DNA of 64,000 bases from Streptococcus pseudopneumoniae (GTDB lineage Bacteria; Bacillota; Bacilli; Lactobacillales; Streptococcaceae), in assembly GCF_001074565.1 (NCBI RefSeq), contig NZ_JUQX01000037.1, forward strand, positions 1 through 64,000. Reading direction: 5' to 3'. A program made the translations under genes and the position numbers. How positions within the stretch are numbered: the first letter of the stretch is position 1; each line of letters opens with the position of its first letter. The notes beneath the pieces are model-generated. The model saw only the letters and a program-made list of their open reading frames with translations, did not search any database and was not told the origin of the DNA. Below are positions 18,505 to 28,325 of this stretch, piece by piece.

Positions 18505-19851
18505 ATGAAAATTGTCCTTGTTGGTGGAGGGAAAGTTGGTTTTGCCCTCTGTCGTTCACTAGTTGCGGAAAACCATGATGTTGTCCTCATCGAGCAAAAT
18601 GAAGCTGTACTGAACCATATTGTCAGTCGCTTTGACATTATGGGCCTCCTTGGAAATGGTGCCGACTTTACTATCTTAGAGCAAGCCGGTGTTCAAGAGT
18701 GTGATATCTTTATCGCACTAACCGAACACGATGAAGTGAACATGATTTCAGCAGTTCTTGCCAAAAAAATGGGCGCTAAAGAAACCATCGTTCGGGTTCG
18801 AAATCCAGAGTACTCCAACTCCTATTTTAAGGAAAAAAACATTCTTGGATTTTCTCTCATTGTCAATCCTGAGCTTCTAGCTGCCCGTGCTATTGGGAAT
18901 ATTGTCGACTTCCCAAGTGCCCTTTCAGTCGAACGTTTCGCTGGAGGTCGAGTTAGCTTGATGGAGTTTGTTGTCAAAGATGCTAGCGGTCTTTGCCAAA
19001 TGCCCATTTCAGAATTTCGGAAAAAATTTGATGTGATTGTGTGTGCTTTGGAGCGCAATCATGAGTTGATCATTCCAGGTGGTGAAATGACCCTTCAAGA
19101 TAAGGATCGCATCTTTGTTACAGGAAATCGGGTCGATATGATGCGCCTGCACAATCATTTTAAAGCTCGGACTGTTAAGAGCTTTCTGATTATCGGAGCA
19201 GGAAAAATTGCCTACTATCTCGTCGGTATCTTGAAAGACAGCCGAATTGACACCAAGGTTATCGAAATCAATCCTGAAAGAGCCCGTTTCTTTAGTGAAA
19301 AATTCCCAAATCTCTATATCGTTCAGGGAGATGGGACAGCCAAAGATATCTTACTAGAAGAAAGTGCTCCTCACTACGATGCGGTCGCAACCTTAACTGG
19401 GGTGGACGAAGAAAACATTATCACCTCCATGTTCCTTGACCGTGTTGGCGTCCAGAAAAACATCACCAAAGTCAACCGGACCAGTCTCCTAGAAATTATC
19501 CATGCACCTGATTTTTCAAGTATCATCACCCCAAAAATCATCGCAGTGGATACCATTATGCACTTTATCCGAGGTCGTGTTAATGCCCAATACTCAGACC
19601 TTCAAGCCATGCACCATCTTGCAAACGGCCAGATTGAAACCCTACAATTCCATATCAAGGAAGCTAATAAAATGACTGCCAAGCCTCTTTCTCATCTGAA
19701 ATTGAAGAAGGGTATTCTCATCGCAGCCATTATTCGGAAAGGAAAAACAATCTTCCCGACCGGAGAGGATACGCTGGAGGTCGGAGACCAATTACTGGTA
19801 ACCACCCTGCTACCAAACATCACCAAAATTTATGATTTGATTGAGAGGTAA
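18505..19851 (+). CDS. trkA: Trk potassium uptake regulatory/NAD-binding protein
   Basis: This 448-residue cytoplasmic protein contains two tandem RCK units. The first Rossmann motif is VGGGKVGFALCRSL (about 6) and the second is IIGAGKIAYYL (about 228), each followed by a RCK_C domain (about 140-220 and 365-448). It gates the TrkH channel and senses nucleotides. It is 3 nt upstream of trkH on the same strand, and the pair matches a trk operon found in S. pneumoniae. Its SD (AGTAGG) is moderate. Confidence 0.95.
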   Translation: MKIVLVGGGKVGFALCRSLVAENHDVVLIEQNEAVLNHIVSRFDIMGLLGNGADFTILEQAGVQECDIFIALTEHDEVNMISAVLAKKMGAKETIVRVRNPEYSNSYFKEKNILGFSLIVNPELLAARAIGNIVDFPSALSVERFAGGRVSLMEFVVKDASGLCQMPISEFRKKFDVIVCALERNHELIIPGGEMTLQDKDRIFVTGNRVDMMRLHNHFKARTVKSFLIIGAGKIAYYLVGILKDSRIDTKVIEINPERARFFSEKFPNLYIVQGDGTAKDILLEESAPHYDAVATLTGVDEENIITSMFLDRVGVQKNITKVNRTSLLEIIHAPDFSSIITPKIIAVDTIMHFIRGRVNAQYSDLQAMHHLANGQIETLQFHIKEANKMTAKPLSHLKLKKGILIAAIIRKGKTIFPTGEDTLEVGDQLLVTTLLPNITKIYDLIER

Positions 19852-19854
19852 AAA

Positions 19855-21294
19855 ATGAATAAAAGTATGATTCGTTACCTCCTCTCAAAACTTCTCTTGA
19901 TTGAGGCTGTTCTTCTCCTAGTCCCTGTTAGTGTAGCGATCTATTACCAAGAATCCAGTCAAGTATTTATCGCTCTCTTTTCTACGATTGGAATTTTAGT
20001 CCTTCTTGGTGGTCTAGGTGTTTTACGGAAACCTAAAAATCAACGGATTTACGCCAAGGAGGGAGTCTTAATCGTTGCCCTCTGTTGGATTCTCTGGTCT
20101 TTCTTTGGTGGCTTACCCTTTGTCTTTTCAGGACAAATTCCCAGCATCATCGATGCATTTTTCGAGATTAGCTCTGGTTTTACAACGACTGGTGCTACTA
20201 TCCTAACAGATGTTTCCGTTCTCACTCGTTCCCTCCTCTTCTGGAGAAGTTTCACCCACTTGATCGGAGGGATGGGAGTACTCGTCTTTGCACTTGCCAT
20301 TATGGACAATGCCAAGAATAGCCACTTGGAGGTGATGAAGGCTGAGGTCCCTGGACCTGTCTTTGGTAAGGTCGTATCCAAGCTAAAAAACACTGCTCAG
20401 ATCCTCTATCTGCTTTATCTGGCTCTCTTCTCCCTTTTTGTGGTTATCTACTACCTAGCAGGCATGCCTCTCTATGATAGTTTTGTCATCGCTATGGGAA
20501 CAGCTGGTACAGGAGGATTCACCGTCTACAACGATGGAATTGCCCACTATGGTAGCTCACTCATCACCTATCTAGTTAGTATCGGAGTTCTGGTTTTTGG
20601 GGTTAACTTTAATCTCTACTACTACCTCATGCTCCGTCGGGTCAAGGCCTTCTTTGGAGATGAAGAACTGCGGGCTTATGTGATTATTGTCCTAGTGTCT
20701 ACAGGCTTGATTACCCTCAACACCCTCCACCTTTACCAAGGTGTCTCTAAGAGTTTTGAGATGGCTCTCTTCCAAGTATCCAATATCATCACGACAACAG
20801 GTTTTGGTTACGGAGATATTACCAACTGGCCCCTCTTCTCCCAATTTATCCTCCTCTTCCTCATGGGAATCGGTGGCTCAGCTGGCTCAACTGCTGGTGG
20901 GCTCAAAGTGATCAGAGGACTCATTCTCTCAAAAATCGCAAAAAATCAGATTTTGTCTATCCTATCCCCTCACCGTGTCTTGACTCTGCATGTCAATAAA
21001 ACAGTGATTGATAAGGATACCCAGCACAAGATTCTTAAGTATTTTGTGATCTATGCTATGATTTTATTGTCGCTCATCTTCATCATCAGCCTAGACAGCA
21101 ATGATTTTCTAGTCGTGACCAGTGCGGTCTTCAGCTGTTTTAACAATATCGGACCAATTCTAGGTACAACATCTAGCTTTGCCATCTTCAGTCCCATCTC
21201 TAAAATCCTGCTCTCTTTTGCAATGATTGCAGGTCGCTTAGAGATTTACCCGATTTTGCTACTCTTTATGAAACGTACCTGGTCTAAACGCTAA
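19855..21294 (+). CDS. trkH: Trk potassium uptake membrane subunit
   Basis: This 479-residue protein has the four-fold M1-P-M2 channel plan. Selectivity-filter loops appear in order as TTTGATI, GTAGTGGF, TTTGFGYGD and NNIGPILGT. It forms the K+ pore controlled by TrkA just upstream. Its length and filters point to TrkH/KtrB rather than a general permease. Confidence 0.95.
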   Translation: MNKSMIRYLLSKLLLIEAVLLLVPVSVAIYYQESSQVFIALFSTIGILVLLGGLGVLRKPKNQRIYAKEGVLIVALCWILWSFFGGLPFVFSGQIPSIIDAFFEISSGFTTTGATILTDVSVLTRSLLFWRSFTHLIGGMGVLVFALAIMDNAKNSHLEVMKAEVPGPVFGKVVSKLKNTAQILYLLYLALFSLFVVIYYLAGMPLYDSFVIAMGTAGTGGFTVYNDGIAHYGSSLITYLVSIGVLVFGVNFNLYYYLMLRRVKAFFGDEELRAYVIIVLVSTGLITLNTLHLYQGVSKSFEMALFQVSNIITTTGFGYGDITNWPLFSQFILLFLMGIGGSAGSTAGGLKVIRGLILSKIAKNQILSILSPHRVLTLHVNKTVIDKDTQHKILKYFVIYAMILLSLIFIISLDSNDFLVVTSAVFSCFNNIGPILGTTSSFAIFSPISKILLSFAMIAGRLEIYPILLLFMKRTWSKR

Positions 21295-21303
21295 TTACAG
21301 TAC

Positions 21304-21340
21304 AATCCCCCTTTTACAAGCAAGTAAAAGGGGATTTTTT
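21304..21340 (+). terminator. trk operon terminator
   Basis: AATCCCCCTTTTAC pairs with GTAAAAGGGGATT, followed by TTTTT. Confidence 0.9.
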
Positions 21341-21346
21341 CTATTA

Positions 21347-21378
21347 AAAATGAGAAGACCTTTTGGTCCTCTCCGAAT
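21347..21378 (-). terminator. ami operon terminator
   Basis: On the minus strand GAGAGGACC-AAAA-GGTCTTCTC is followed by ATTTTT, next to the amiF stop. Together with the trk terminator it separates the converging operons. Confidence 0.85.
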
Positions 21379-21382
21379 CTAA

Positions 21383-22312
21383 TTATTTTTTAAGAGCTTT
21401 CTTGTAACGAGCAAGTTCTGCTTGATTGGCCCAAACATAGTGACCTGGACGGATTTCCACCATAGATGGCTTGTCTGTCTCATAGTCATGTTGGTCAGGA
21501 TCGTAAACTTTCAAGACTTTCTTGCGTTCCAAGATTGGATCTGGAATCGGTACCGCAGATAGAAGCGCCTGAGTATATGGGTGGACAGGATTGTTAAACA
21601 ACTCCTTTGTCTCCGCCACTTCGACGATAACTCCCTTATAGATAACCGCGATACGATCTGAGATAAAGCGAACAACTGACAAGTCATGCGCGATAAAGAG
21701 ATAAGTCAAGCCCAACTCTTTTTGGAACTTCTTGAGCAAGTTCAAAACTTGCGCACGAACAGATACGTCCAAGGCAGAGATTGGCTCATCCGCAATAACG
21801 AAATCAGGCTCCATCACAAGGGCACGGGCAATCCCGATACGCTGACGTTGACCACCAGAAAACTCGTGTGGATAACGGGTCAAGTGTTCTTTCAAAAGTC
21901 CAACTTCATGAATCATCTTTTGAACTTTTTCTTTTCGATCTTCTTCGTCTTTGAACAAGTGGTAGTTGTAAAGACCTTCAGAGATGATATAGTCAACTGT
22001 CGCACGCTCATTCAAGCTGGCTGCAGGGTCCTGGAAAATCATCTGGATACGACGAATCAAGTCTGAGGATTCCTTATGAGATTTTTTCCCATTAATTTTC
22101 TGGCCATCAAAGATAATCTCTCCTTTACTGGTATTATTTAAACCAATAATGGCACGACCAATCGTTGTTTTCCCACTACCAGACTCACCTACAAGAGAGA
22201 AAGTTTCTCCCTTGTTGATAAAGAAGTTGGCGTTTTTAACCGCGACAAACTTCTTACTTCCTTCACCGAAGGAAATTTCTAAATCTTTAATTTCTACTAA
22301 TTTTTCAGACAT
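21383..22312 (-). CDS. amiF: Oligopeptide ABC transporter ATPase AmiF
   Basis: This 309-residue ATPase has Walker [10 protein letters not shown] (about 42), signature [14 protein letters not shown] (about 152), Walker [14 protein letters not shown] and the C-terminal OppF-type domain ([17 protein letters not shown]). It is the last gene of amiACDEF and pairs with AmiE to power peptide import. In pneumococcus Ami also takes up signalling peptides and affects competence and aminopterin sensitivity. Confidence 0.97.
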   Translation of the reverse strand: MSEKLVEIKDLEISFGEGSKKFVAVKNANFFINKGETFSLVGESGSGKTTIGRAIIGLNNTSKGEIIFDGQKINGKKSHKESSDLIRRIQMIFQDPAASLNERATVDYIISEGLYNYHLFKDEEDRKEKVQKMIHEVGLLKEHLTRYPHEFSGGQRQRIGIARALVMEPDFVIADEPISALDVSVRAQVLNLLKKFQKELGLTYLFIAHDLSVVRFISDRIAVIYKGVIVEVAETKELFNNPVHPYTQALLSAVPIPDPILERKKVLKVYDPDQHDYETDKPSMVEIRPGHYVWANQAELARYKKALKK

Positions 22313-22322
22313 TTCCTTCCTC

Positions 22323-23390
22323 CTAGTCTTCTAGATGAGCAAAGCCCATTTTATCACGAATCTTGTCATGCAAATCTGCAATAACCCCAGGTTTTTCAAC
22401 TTTAGGAGCATTCTCATGGAGCAACCAAGTCTTAGCCCAGTGAGTATCAGTGACTGAAAACTGAGGTGCTTTCTGTTCAAAGTCAATTTGCATCGCATAA
22501 TCTGAACGAAGGGCAAAGGCATCACCTTTCAACTCAGAATAAAGAGACGGTGGTGTTCCTGGGATAGAGTACAATTCCCCTTTATCATCAGCAAGCTGTG
22601 GCAAGCTAGACAAGAGACTCCAAGTATATGGATGACGTGGATCATAGAAGACTTCCTCAACAGTTCCGTATTCTACAATTTCACCAGCATACATAACTGC
22701 TACCTTATCCGCAATACTTGCTACCACACCAAGGTCATGGGTGATAAAGATAATGGTAAAGTGGTACTCATTTTGCAAGGTTTTAAGCAAATCAATGATT
22801 TGCGCTTGAATGGTTACATCAAGAGCCGTTGTTGGCTCGTCACAGATCAAGATATCTGGACGACAGGCAAGGGCAATCGCAATAACGATACGTTGGCGCA
22901 TCCCTCCAGAATATTGGAAAGGATACTCTTCAAAACGTTTTTCAGCATCTGGAATTCCGACCTTGTTCATATAGTCGATTGCCATCTCTTTGGCTTCCTT
23001 AGCTGTTTTCCCTTGGTGTTTAACGATAACTTCAGTGATTTGGCTACCGATTGTATTAATTGGGTCCAAACTTGTCATGGGGTCTTGGAAGATGGTCGCA
23101 ATTTTAGCACCACGAATCTTCTCCCATTCCTTGTTAGAAGTAAGAGCTGTCAAGTCTTGTCCACGATAGTCGATACTTCCTTGGGCAATACGTCCATTGT
23201 CTTCTAACATCCCTGTAAAGGTTTTTGTTAATACAGATTTACCAGAACCTGATTCACCTACCAGGGCAAGAACTTCCCCTTCAATCAGGTCCAAAGAAAC
23301 TCCTCGGATAGCTGTCAGAACTTTGTCACGAACGTCAAATTCCACGACAATATCGCGAGCAGTCAAAATTACATCTTTTCCTTTTATCAT
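22323..23390 (-). CDS. amiE: Oligopeptide ABC transporter ATPase AmiE
   Basis: This 355-residue ATPase has Walker [10 protein letters not shown] (about 44), signature [15 protein letters not shown] (about 165), Walker [14 protein letters not shown], and the C-terminal extension [17 protein letters not shown] typical of OppD. It is 8 nt after amiD and 10 nt before amiF. It forms the ATPase heterodimer with AmiF. Confidence 0.97.
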   Translation of the reverse strand: MIKGKDVILTARDIVVEFDVRDKVLTAIRGVSLDLIEGEVLALVGESGSGKSVLTKTFTGMLEDNGRIAQGSIDYRGQDLTALTSNKEWEKIRGAKIATIFQDPMTSLDPINTIGSQITEVIVKHQGKTAKEAKEMAIDYMNKVGIPDAEKRFEEYPFQYSGGMRQRIVIAIALACRPDILICDEPTTALDVTIQAQIIDLLKTLQNEYHFTIIFITHDLGVVASIADKVAVMYAGEIVEYGTVEEVFYDPRHPYTWSLLSSLPQLADDKGELYSIPGTPPSLYSELKGDAFALRSDYAMQIDFEQKAPQFSVTDTHWAKTWLLHENAPKVEKPGVIADLHDKIRDKMGFAHLED

Positions 23391-23398
23391 GTCTACTC

Positions 23399-24325
23399 CT
23401 ATCTATGTGTACGTGGATCACTAGCATCCGCTAGATTTTGACCAACAACGAAGAGAGAAAGAGACACCAAGATCAAGGTTGTCAATGGAATCCAGAACAA
23501 GTAAGCGTTGGTCGTAACGTTTTGTGAGTAATCTGAGATCAAGCGTCCCAGACTTGGCACTGTTACAGGCAATCCCAATCCAAAGAAGGAAAGGAAGGCT
23601 TCATAAGAGATGAAGCTTGGCAACATCAAGGTCATCGTAGAAACAATAACGGATACCAATTGTGGCATGATATTTTTAACGATGATTTTAAAGGTTGGTG
23701 TTCCAAGTGTTTGGGAAGCAAGGTTGTATTCCAAGTCACGGTAACGCATGATTTGGATACGAATCATATAAGCAATCCCAATCCAAGTTGTCACACTCAT
23801 GGCAAAAATCAGATTCCAGAAACCAGCACCGATTGAGTAAGTCAAGACAATGACAATCAAGAGAGATGGAATGTTTGAAATAATGTTATAAACTTCCATC
23901 ATGACGCGGTCAACAGATTTTGAAATTCCCCAGATTCCACCAACAATAACCCCAATTACAAGGTTGATAAAAGTTGCAATTACAGAGATGAGGATAGAGT
24001 TACGCGCACCAAACCAAACCCCGTCAAACAAGGATTTACCATTACTATCTGTACCAAACCAATGTTCAGCATTGGGTTTGATAAAACGAGCAGAAAAGTC
24101 ATTGACCTTACTTACATCGTTGAAGTCAAAGTTTGAGAACATTGGGTAAATAAAACTCATCAAGATAATGGCAACCAAAATCCCCAACATAATGACTGTT
24201 GATTTTTTCTTTAGAAATTGTCTAAATACAGAACCCCAGTATGAATAGGCAGGGGCGTCAATTGTTTCAGAGGCAAAATCGTCACGTTTTACGAACTGAA
24301 ATTTTTCTTTTCCGATTGTTGACAT
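23399..24325 (-). CDS. amiD: Oligopeptide permease AmiD
   Basis: This 308-residue permease has about six spans and the cytoplasmic EAA loop region ([29 protein letters not shown]). It is an OppC-type subunit: an N-terminal cytoplasmic tail, then one span at about 42-62, then the core. The ATG overlaps the amiC stop (TAATG), consistent with coupled equal production of the two permeases. Confidence 0.97.
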   Translation of the reverse strand: MSTIGKEKFQFVKRDDFASETIDAPAYSYWGSVFRQFLKKKSTVIMLGILVAIILMSFIYPMFSNFDFNDVSKVNDFSARFIKPNAEHWFGTDSNGKSLFDGVWFGARNSILISVIATFINLVIGVIVGGIWGISKSVDRVMMEVYNIISNIPSLLIVIVLTYSIGAGFWNLIFAMSVTTWIGIAYMIRIQIMRYRDLEYNLASQTLGTPTFKIIVKNIMPQLVSVIVSTMTLMLPSFISYEAFLSFFGLGLPVTVPSLGRLISDYSQNVTTNAYLFWIPLTTLILVSLSLFVVGQNLADASDPRTHR

Positions 24326-25821
24326 TATTTGCCTCCTTTCTCTGTCAATTTAATACGTGGGTCAAGCATGGTCATCCAGATATCTCCTACAAAGAGTGAG
24401 AAGATAGAAATACATGTGAAGATGAAGACGAGACCAACTACCATTGAGTTGTTGGATGCCTTAACAGAGTCAATCAACATTTTACCCATACCTGGGAAGG
24501 CGAAGACTGTTTCTGTCAATGTTGCACCACCAATAACTCCGATTACGGCACCAGGAATACCTGAAACCAAAGGAACCATGGCATTTTTAAAGATGTGTTT
24601 ATTTGAAATTTCTTTTTCAGACAAACCTTTGGCCCGAGCAAAACGTACGAAGTCTTGAGATTGCAAGTCGATCATGTAACGACGAATCCAGATAGCCGTA
24701 CTTGGAGCACCCAATAGACCTAAAATAACTGCTGGCAGAACATAAGAACGCCAATCTCCAGCCCCCAAGATAGGGAATGAGTCTGGCAGACCGATAGATG
24801 ATCCAATCAAGCGCACAATATATACCAAGGCAATCGTTGGGAGGGCAAGCAAGAAGGTCAGAGCACCTGTCGAGAAGCTGTCAATCCAAGTATTCTTGTG
24901 GCGAGCCATAGCAGAGCCAAGTGGAATAGCGATAGCATACGAGATAATCAAACCAATCAAACCAGCAACAGCTGAACTTGCAATCATAGATGGATATTGG
25001 TAATTGCTTTCTGTAGCCGTGTAAGGATCGTCCTTACCATAGTTTGCCACCTCACGTGCGTCTGCTTGACTTGGAGATTTGTAGGTACGAGAGTAGATAT
25101 CTACAGATGAAGTCTTTTTACCTGTAGGGAATTGAACTTCTGCTGTCTTAGTTTGTCCCTGACCTTGTGTGATAACTTGAAGCACTGGTGTGTTTGCATA
25201 AGTTGGGTAAGAATCACCTAAGTTAACGTTCACAAAGTTTTGGTGTACAAATGGGAATTGGTTATTGAAATACAAAAGATACTTATGTTTTGTACCTGAA
25301 CCAACCAATGACCAACCGATAGCAGGATCGTTTTCAAAACGAAGATAGCGTTCCAAGTTTGGATTTTCAGGGTCCTGAATCTTGTTTGGATGATCAATAT
25401 CAATCAAGTTGGCATAGAATTTGAAAACACGTTCAAAAATCGGAATTTCACGCGTAGCATAGAATTGACCACTTTCTGAGAACACACCGAGTGTCCAACC
25501 ATTTCCTAGTTGGTTGATGTATTTTTCGTAGATTGCCTTATTGGTATCATTGGCATCTACTGTTACAGATGAGTCCATTGTGCTCGCTCTTTCTTGCAAC
25601 TCTTTGGTATCGTAGTACTCGATATAGCCCATCCGCTCATAAACGGTATTTTCATAATTGTCTCGTTTATCTGGCGTCGTTGCAATCTTGTTATAGTTGG
25701 TATCCTGCTTGAAAATCAATTTCCGAGGAACCATCGTATAGATAATTGTGTAGGTCAAGGTTGTCACCAAGAAAATAGACAACAATGAACGCAATACACG
25801 CATAAAAATATATTTTTTCAT
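24325..25821 (-). CDS. amiC: Oligopeptide permease AmiC
   Basis: At 498 residues this is longer than ordinary OppB because of an extracellular insertion of about 200 residues between span 1 (about 10-30) and the core (from about 280). That insertion is characteristic of streptococcal AmiC. The EAA loop reads [29 protein letters not shown]. It is separated from amiA by a strong hairpin. Confidence 0.97.
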   Translation of the reverse strand: MKKYIFMRVLRSLLSIFLVTTLTYTIIYTMVPRKLIFKQDTNYNKIATTPDKRDNYENTVYERMGYIEYYDTKELQERASTMDSSVTVDANDTNKAIYEKYINQLGNGWTLGVFSESGQFYATREIPIFERVFKFYANLIDIDHPNKIQDPENPNLERYLRFENDPAIGWSLVGSGTKHKYLLYFNNQFPFVHQNFVNVNLGDSYPTYANTPVLQVITQGQGQTKTAEVQFPTGKKTSSVDIYSRTYKSPSQADAREVANYGKDDPYTATESNYQYPSMIASSAVAGLIGLIISYAIAIPLGSAMARHKNTWIDSFSTGALTFLLALPTIALVYIVRLIGSSIGLPDSFPILGAGDWRSYVLPAVILGLLGAPSTAIWIRRYMIDLQSQDFVRFARAKGLSEKEISNKHIFKNAMVPLVSGIPGAVIGVIGGATLTETVFAFPGMGKMLIDSVKASNNSMVVGLVFIFTCISIFSLFVGDIWMTMLDPRIKLTEKGGK

Positions 25822-25842
25822 ATCGTTTCCTTTTAAAATCCC

Positions 25843-25880
25843 AAAAGAACCTTCTCCTCATGGAGAGAAAGTTCTCTTGA
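25843..25880 (-). terminator. Intercistronic attenuator between amiA and amiC
   Basis: On the minus strand AAGAGAACTTTCTCTCC pairs with GGAGAAGGTTCTTTT across an ATGA loop, followed by GGGATTTT. It sits in the 66-nt gap after amiA. Such a partial terminator would keep the binding lipoprotein in excess over the membrane complex. Confidence 0.75.
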
Positions 25881-25887
25881 GAGTTAT

Positions 25888-27867
25888 TTATTTAACGTGA
25901 TTAGCCAATTCTTTTTGAACTTTTTCGTTTGATTCTTTTTTCTCTTTGAGCCATTTCTCACGAGCTTGTTCATAGTCAGCTTTAGTTACAACCTTGTCTT
26001 GCAACTCTACATACTTGAAGTATACGTCTGATCCCTTATCTCCAGATTGGCTGTATGATGCGGAGAATGGTACAACACGAGAAATGGATGGTGCAGCACC
26101 AGTTGATGACATAGCTGGCAAGATGAGTGAGCTATCTGTCAACCAAGCTTGAGCAGCAGCGTATTTTTCATAACGAACATTCAAGTCGCTTGTTTCTTTA
26201 GCAGCTTCATCAACTAGCTTATCGTATTCTTTCAAACCAACTTGAGCTGCTGCAGCATTATCTGCACCTTCGTAACCCATGTATGTTTTTGTTTGTTCAG
26301 CATTCGTTGTCTTCAAGATGTCAAGGTAAGTTGATGGATCTTCATAGTCAGGGTTCCATCCAACGGCACCTGAGAGATCCCAGTCTTCTGCTGCTGCATT
26401 CGCCGCATAGTAGGTAATATTAGTAAACTCATCTTTAGAAACTTGTTGGATATCGATGACTACATTGTCTTCTCCAAGCACTGTTTCAACGGATTGTTTG
26501 AAGGATTGAATACGTGCGATATAGTTTTTAGCTGTTTGGTCTACTGGAACATCCAAATGGATAGGGAATTTTACACCTTCTGCTTCCAATGCTGTTTTGG
26601 CTTTGGCAAATTCGGCTTTGGCTTTATCAGCATTGAAAAGACCATCTTGACCATCCGCAAAGTTTACATTCTTCCACTCATCACCGTAAGCAGCCATCTT
26701 TTCAGTTACCAAGTCACCGAAAGTTTTTTCACCTGCAGAGACAAAGTCAGGTTTTACAAAGAGGTTACGAACGGCACGAGGAGCACCTTCTTTACCATTT
26801 ACTTGAGCTGAGTAAGACGTACGGTCAAAGGCAAAGTTCAAGGCTTGACGGAAATCCTTGTTAAGGAGGGCTTTCTTAGTAGAAGTCTTCTCTTCGTCAG
26901 TTGTCTTAGAAGTGTATTTGTAACCTTGGCGGTCAATATTCACACCCAAACCACCAATACCAGGTCCTGATGGGGTGTAGAAGATATTTTCCTTGTAGGT
27001 TTCTTCTACTTTAGAGTAGTTTGAACTTGTTGGGTAAAGACGGGCATAGCTATAAGCTCCACTTGTAAAGTTACGTTCAATTGACTCTTGGTCTGAACCA
27101 TCATAGTATGCAAGTGTTACTTTATCAATATGAACATTATCTTTGTCCCAGTAGTTTTCATTCTTAGCGAACTCGATAGATGACTTAGCAGTCAAACCTT
27201 TCAGCAAGAATGGTCCATTGTAAAGCAATGATGTAGGGTCAGTCGCTTTAGCAAAGTCAGATCCTTTTGATTTTTCAAATTCTTCGTTCAATGGCCAGAA
27301 GATTGCGTAGGCCATCTTAGAGTTCCAGTATGGTTCTGGTTGGTTCAAAGTATACTCAAGAGTATAATCATCAACTGCCTTCACACCTACTGAAGAAAAG
27401 TCTTTTGAATTTCCAGCCAAATAATCAGACAAACCTTTAACAGAATTTTCTGCTAGATAAAGTGCTTCTGACTTGTTATCAGCTGCGTGTTTCAAGCCAT
27501 TTACGAAGTCTTTCGCTTTCACTTCAGCATACTCTTCGCCATCTGATGTCATCCATTTGACACCTTTACGAATCTTGTAGGTATAAGTCAACCCATCTTT
27601 TGAGACTGACCAGTCTTCTGCAACTGCAGGAGTCAAATTCCCATATTTATCATTTGTAAAGAGACCATCGATACCATTTGAAGTGGCAATTTTGGTACTT
27701 TGTTTCCCTGAAATGAGGTAATCCAATGTTTCTGGGTCAGCTGAATAAACATAACCATAATTTTTTGGCGCTGTTGAATCAGATGATTTTGAAGAACCAC
27801 AAGCAGCTAAAACGCCAGTTGCTAATAGGGCAATTCCTGCTGCGACAAATACTCTACTTTTTTTCAT
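25888..27867 (-). CDS. amiA: Oligopeptide-binding lipoprotein AmiA
   Basis: This 659-residue receptor has a lipoprotein signal with lipobox LAAC (Cys about 23) and the SBP_bac_5 fold (YVYSADPETLDYLISGKQST at the start, WLTDSSLILPAMSSTGAAP near the end). It delivers peptides to AmiCD. Its N-terminal third closely resembles the second receptor at 49737-51701 (DGLTYTYKIRKG versus DGLTYTYKIRQG). It is first in the operon, with its own promoter and a CodY-like box. Confidence 0.97.
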   Translation of the reverse strand: MKKSRVFVAAGIALLATGVLAACGSSKSSDSTAPKNYGYVYSADPETLDYLISGKQSTKIATSNGIDGLFTNDKYGNLTPAVAEDWSVSKDGLTYTYKIRKGVKWMTSDGEEYAEVKAKDFVNGLKHAADNKSEALYLAENSVKGLSDYLAGNSKDFSSVGVKAVDDYTLEYTLNQPEPYWNSKMAYAIFWPLNEEFEKSKGSDFAKATDPTSLLYNGPFLLKGLTAKSSIEFAKNENYWDKDNVHIDKVTLAYYDGSDQESIERNFTSGAYSYARLYPTSSNYSKVEETYKENIFYTPSGPGIGGLGVNIDRQGYKYTSKTTDEEKTSTKKALLNKDFRQALNFAFDRTSYSAQVNGKEGAPRAVRNLFVKPDFVSAGEKTFGDLVTEKMAAYGDEWKNVNFADGQDGLFNADKAKAEFAKAKTALEAEGVKFPIHLDVPVDQTAKNYIARIQSFKQSVETVLGEDNVVIDIQQVSKDEFTNITYYAANAAAEDWDLSGAVGWNPDYEDPSTYLDILKTTNAEQTKTYMGYEGADNAAAAQVGLKEYDKLVDEAAKETSDLNVRYEKYAAAQAWLTDSSLILPAMSSTGAAPSISRVVPFSASYSQSGDKGSDVYFKYVELQDKVVTKADYEQAREKWLKEKKESNEKVQKELANHVK

Positions 27868-27906
27868 ATTGTTAACTCCTCTTTGAAAAATTTAGGCTTA
27901 TTGTCA

Positions 27907-27935
27907 ATTATATCATATATTATCTAAAAAGTAAA
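27907..27935 (-). promoter_or_regulatory. amiA promoter
   Basis: On the minus strand TTTACT (27930-27935) and TATAAT (27907-27912) are exactly 17 bp apart, about 40 nt before the amiA ATG. Confidence 0.75.
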
Positions 27936-27937
27936 CG

Positions 27938-27952
27938 AATTTTCAGAATATT
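27938..27952. promoter_or_regulatory. CodY-like box upstream of amiA
   Basis: AATTTTCAGAATATT matches the CodY consensus AATTTTCWGAAAATT at 14 of 15 positions and lies 2 bp upstream of the -35 hexamer. CodY control of peptide transport is known in streptococci, so this is plausible. The rest of 27953-28133 holds nothing I can support. Confidence 0.5.
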
Positions 27953-28133
27953 TAGGCGTATACCCTCAAAAAACTTTCATTTGTCAAATTTTTCTATTCT
28001 TTGTTTGCTATCTAGGTGATTAGATGGCAATTTTACAGCCTGTGAAGACTGATTCCCAGACTTTCTCTCTTGGTTTTAAAGCCTGTCATAAAAAGGGAAA
28101 GTTTCCTAAATTGGATTTTCGTTTAAGAAACTA

Positions 28134-28162
28134 TTGACGTAGAATCATTTTCAAGGTATAAT
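28134..28162 (+). promoter_or_regulatory. tRNA-Cys promoter
   Basis: TTGACG (28134-28139) and TATAAT (28157-28162) with a 17-bp spacer, 12 nt before the tRNA. Confidence 0.85.
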
Positions 28163-28174
28163 AATAAACGTTGA

Positions 28175-28245
28175 GGCGGTATAGCCAAGTGGTAAGGCAC
28201 GGCTCTGCAAAAGCTTGATCGTCGGTTCAAATCCGTCTACCGCCT
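28175..28245 (+). tRNA. tRNA-Cys (GCA)
   Basis: The 71-nt cloverleaf has acceptor GGCGGTA paired with TACCGCC, a D-arm with AGTGGTAAGGC, anticodon loop CTGCAAA with anticodon GCA, and T-arm GTCGGTTCAAATCCGTC. The discriminator is T; CCA is not encoded. It stands alone behind its own promoter, divergent from the ami operon. Confidence 0.96.
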
Positions 28246-28256
28246 TATAGTAAACC

Positions 28257-28282
28257 AAAAGACTCCCCGTGAGTCTTTTTTC
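28257..28282 (+). terminator. tRNA-Cys terminator
   Basis: AAAGACTC pairs with GAGTCTTT, followed by TTT. Confidence 0.8.
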
Positions 28283-28325
28283 TTATAAATGGGAGCTTGA
28301 TCACCTGATGGTGACTCAAGCTCTT

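Noticed and set aside
28175..28245. tRNA gene as an integration site
   Set aside because: No integrase, no repeat of the tRNA 3' end and ordinary core genes on both sides.
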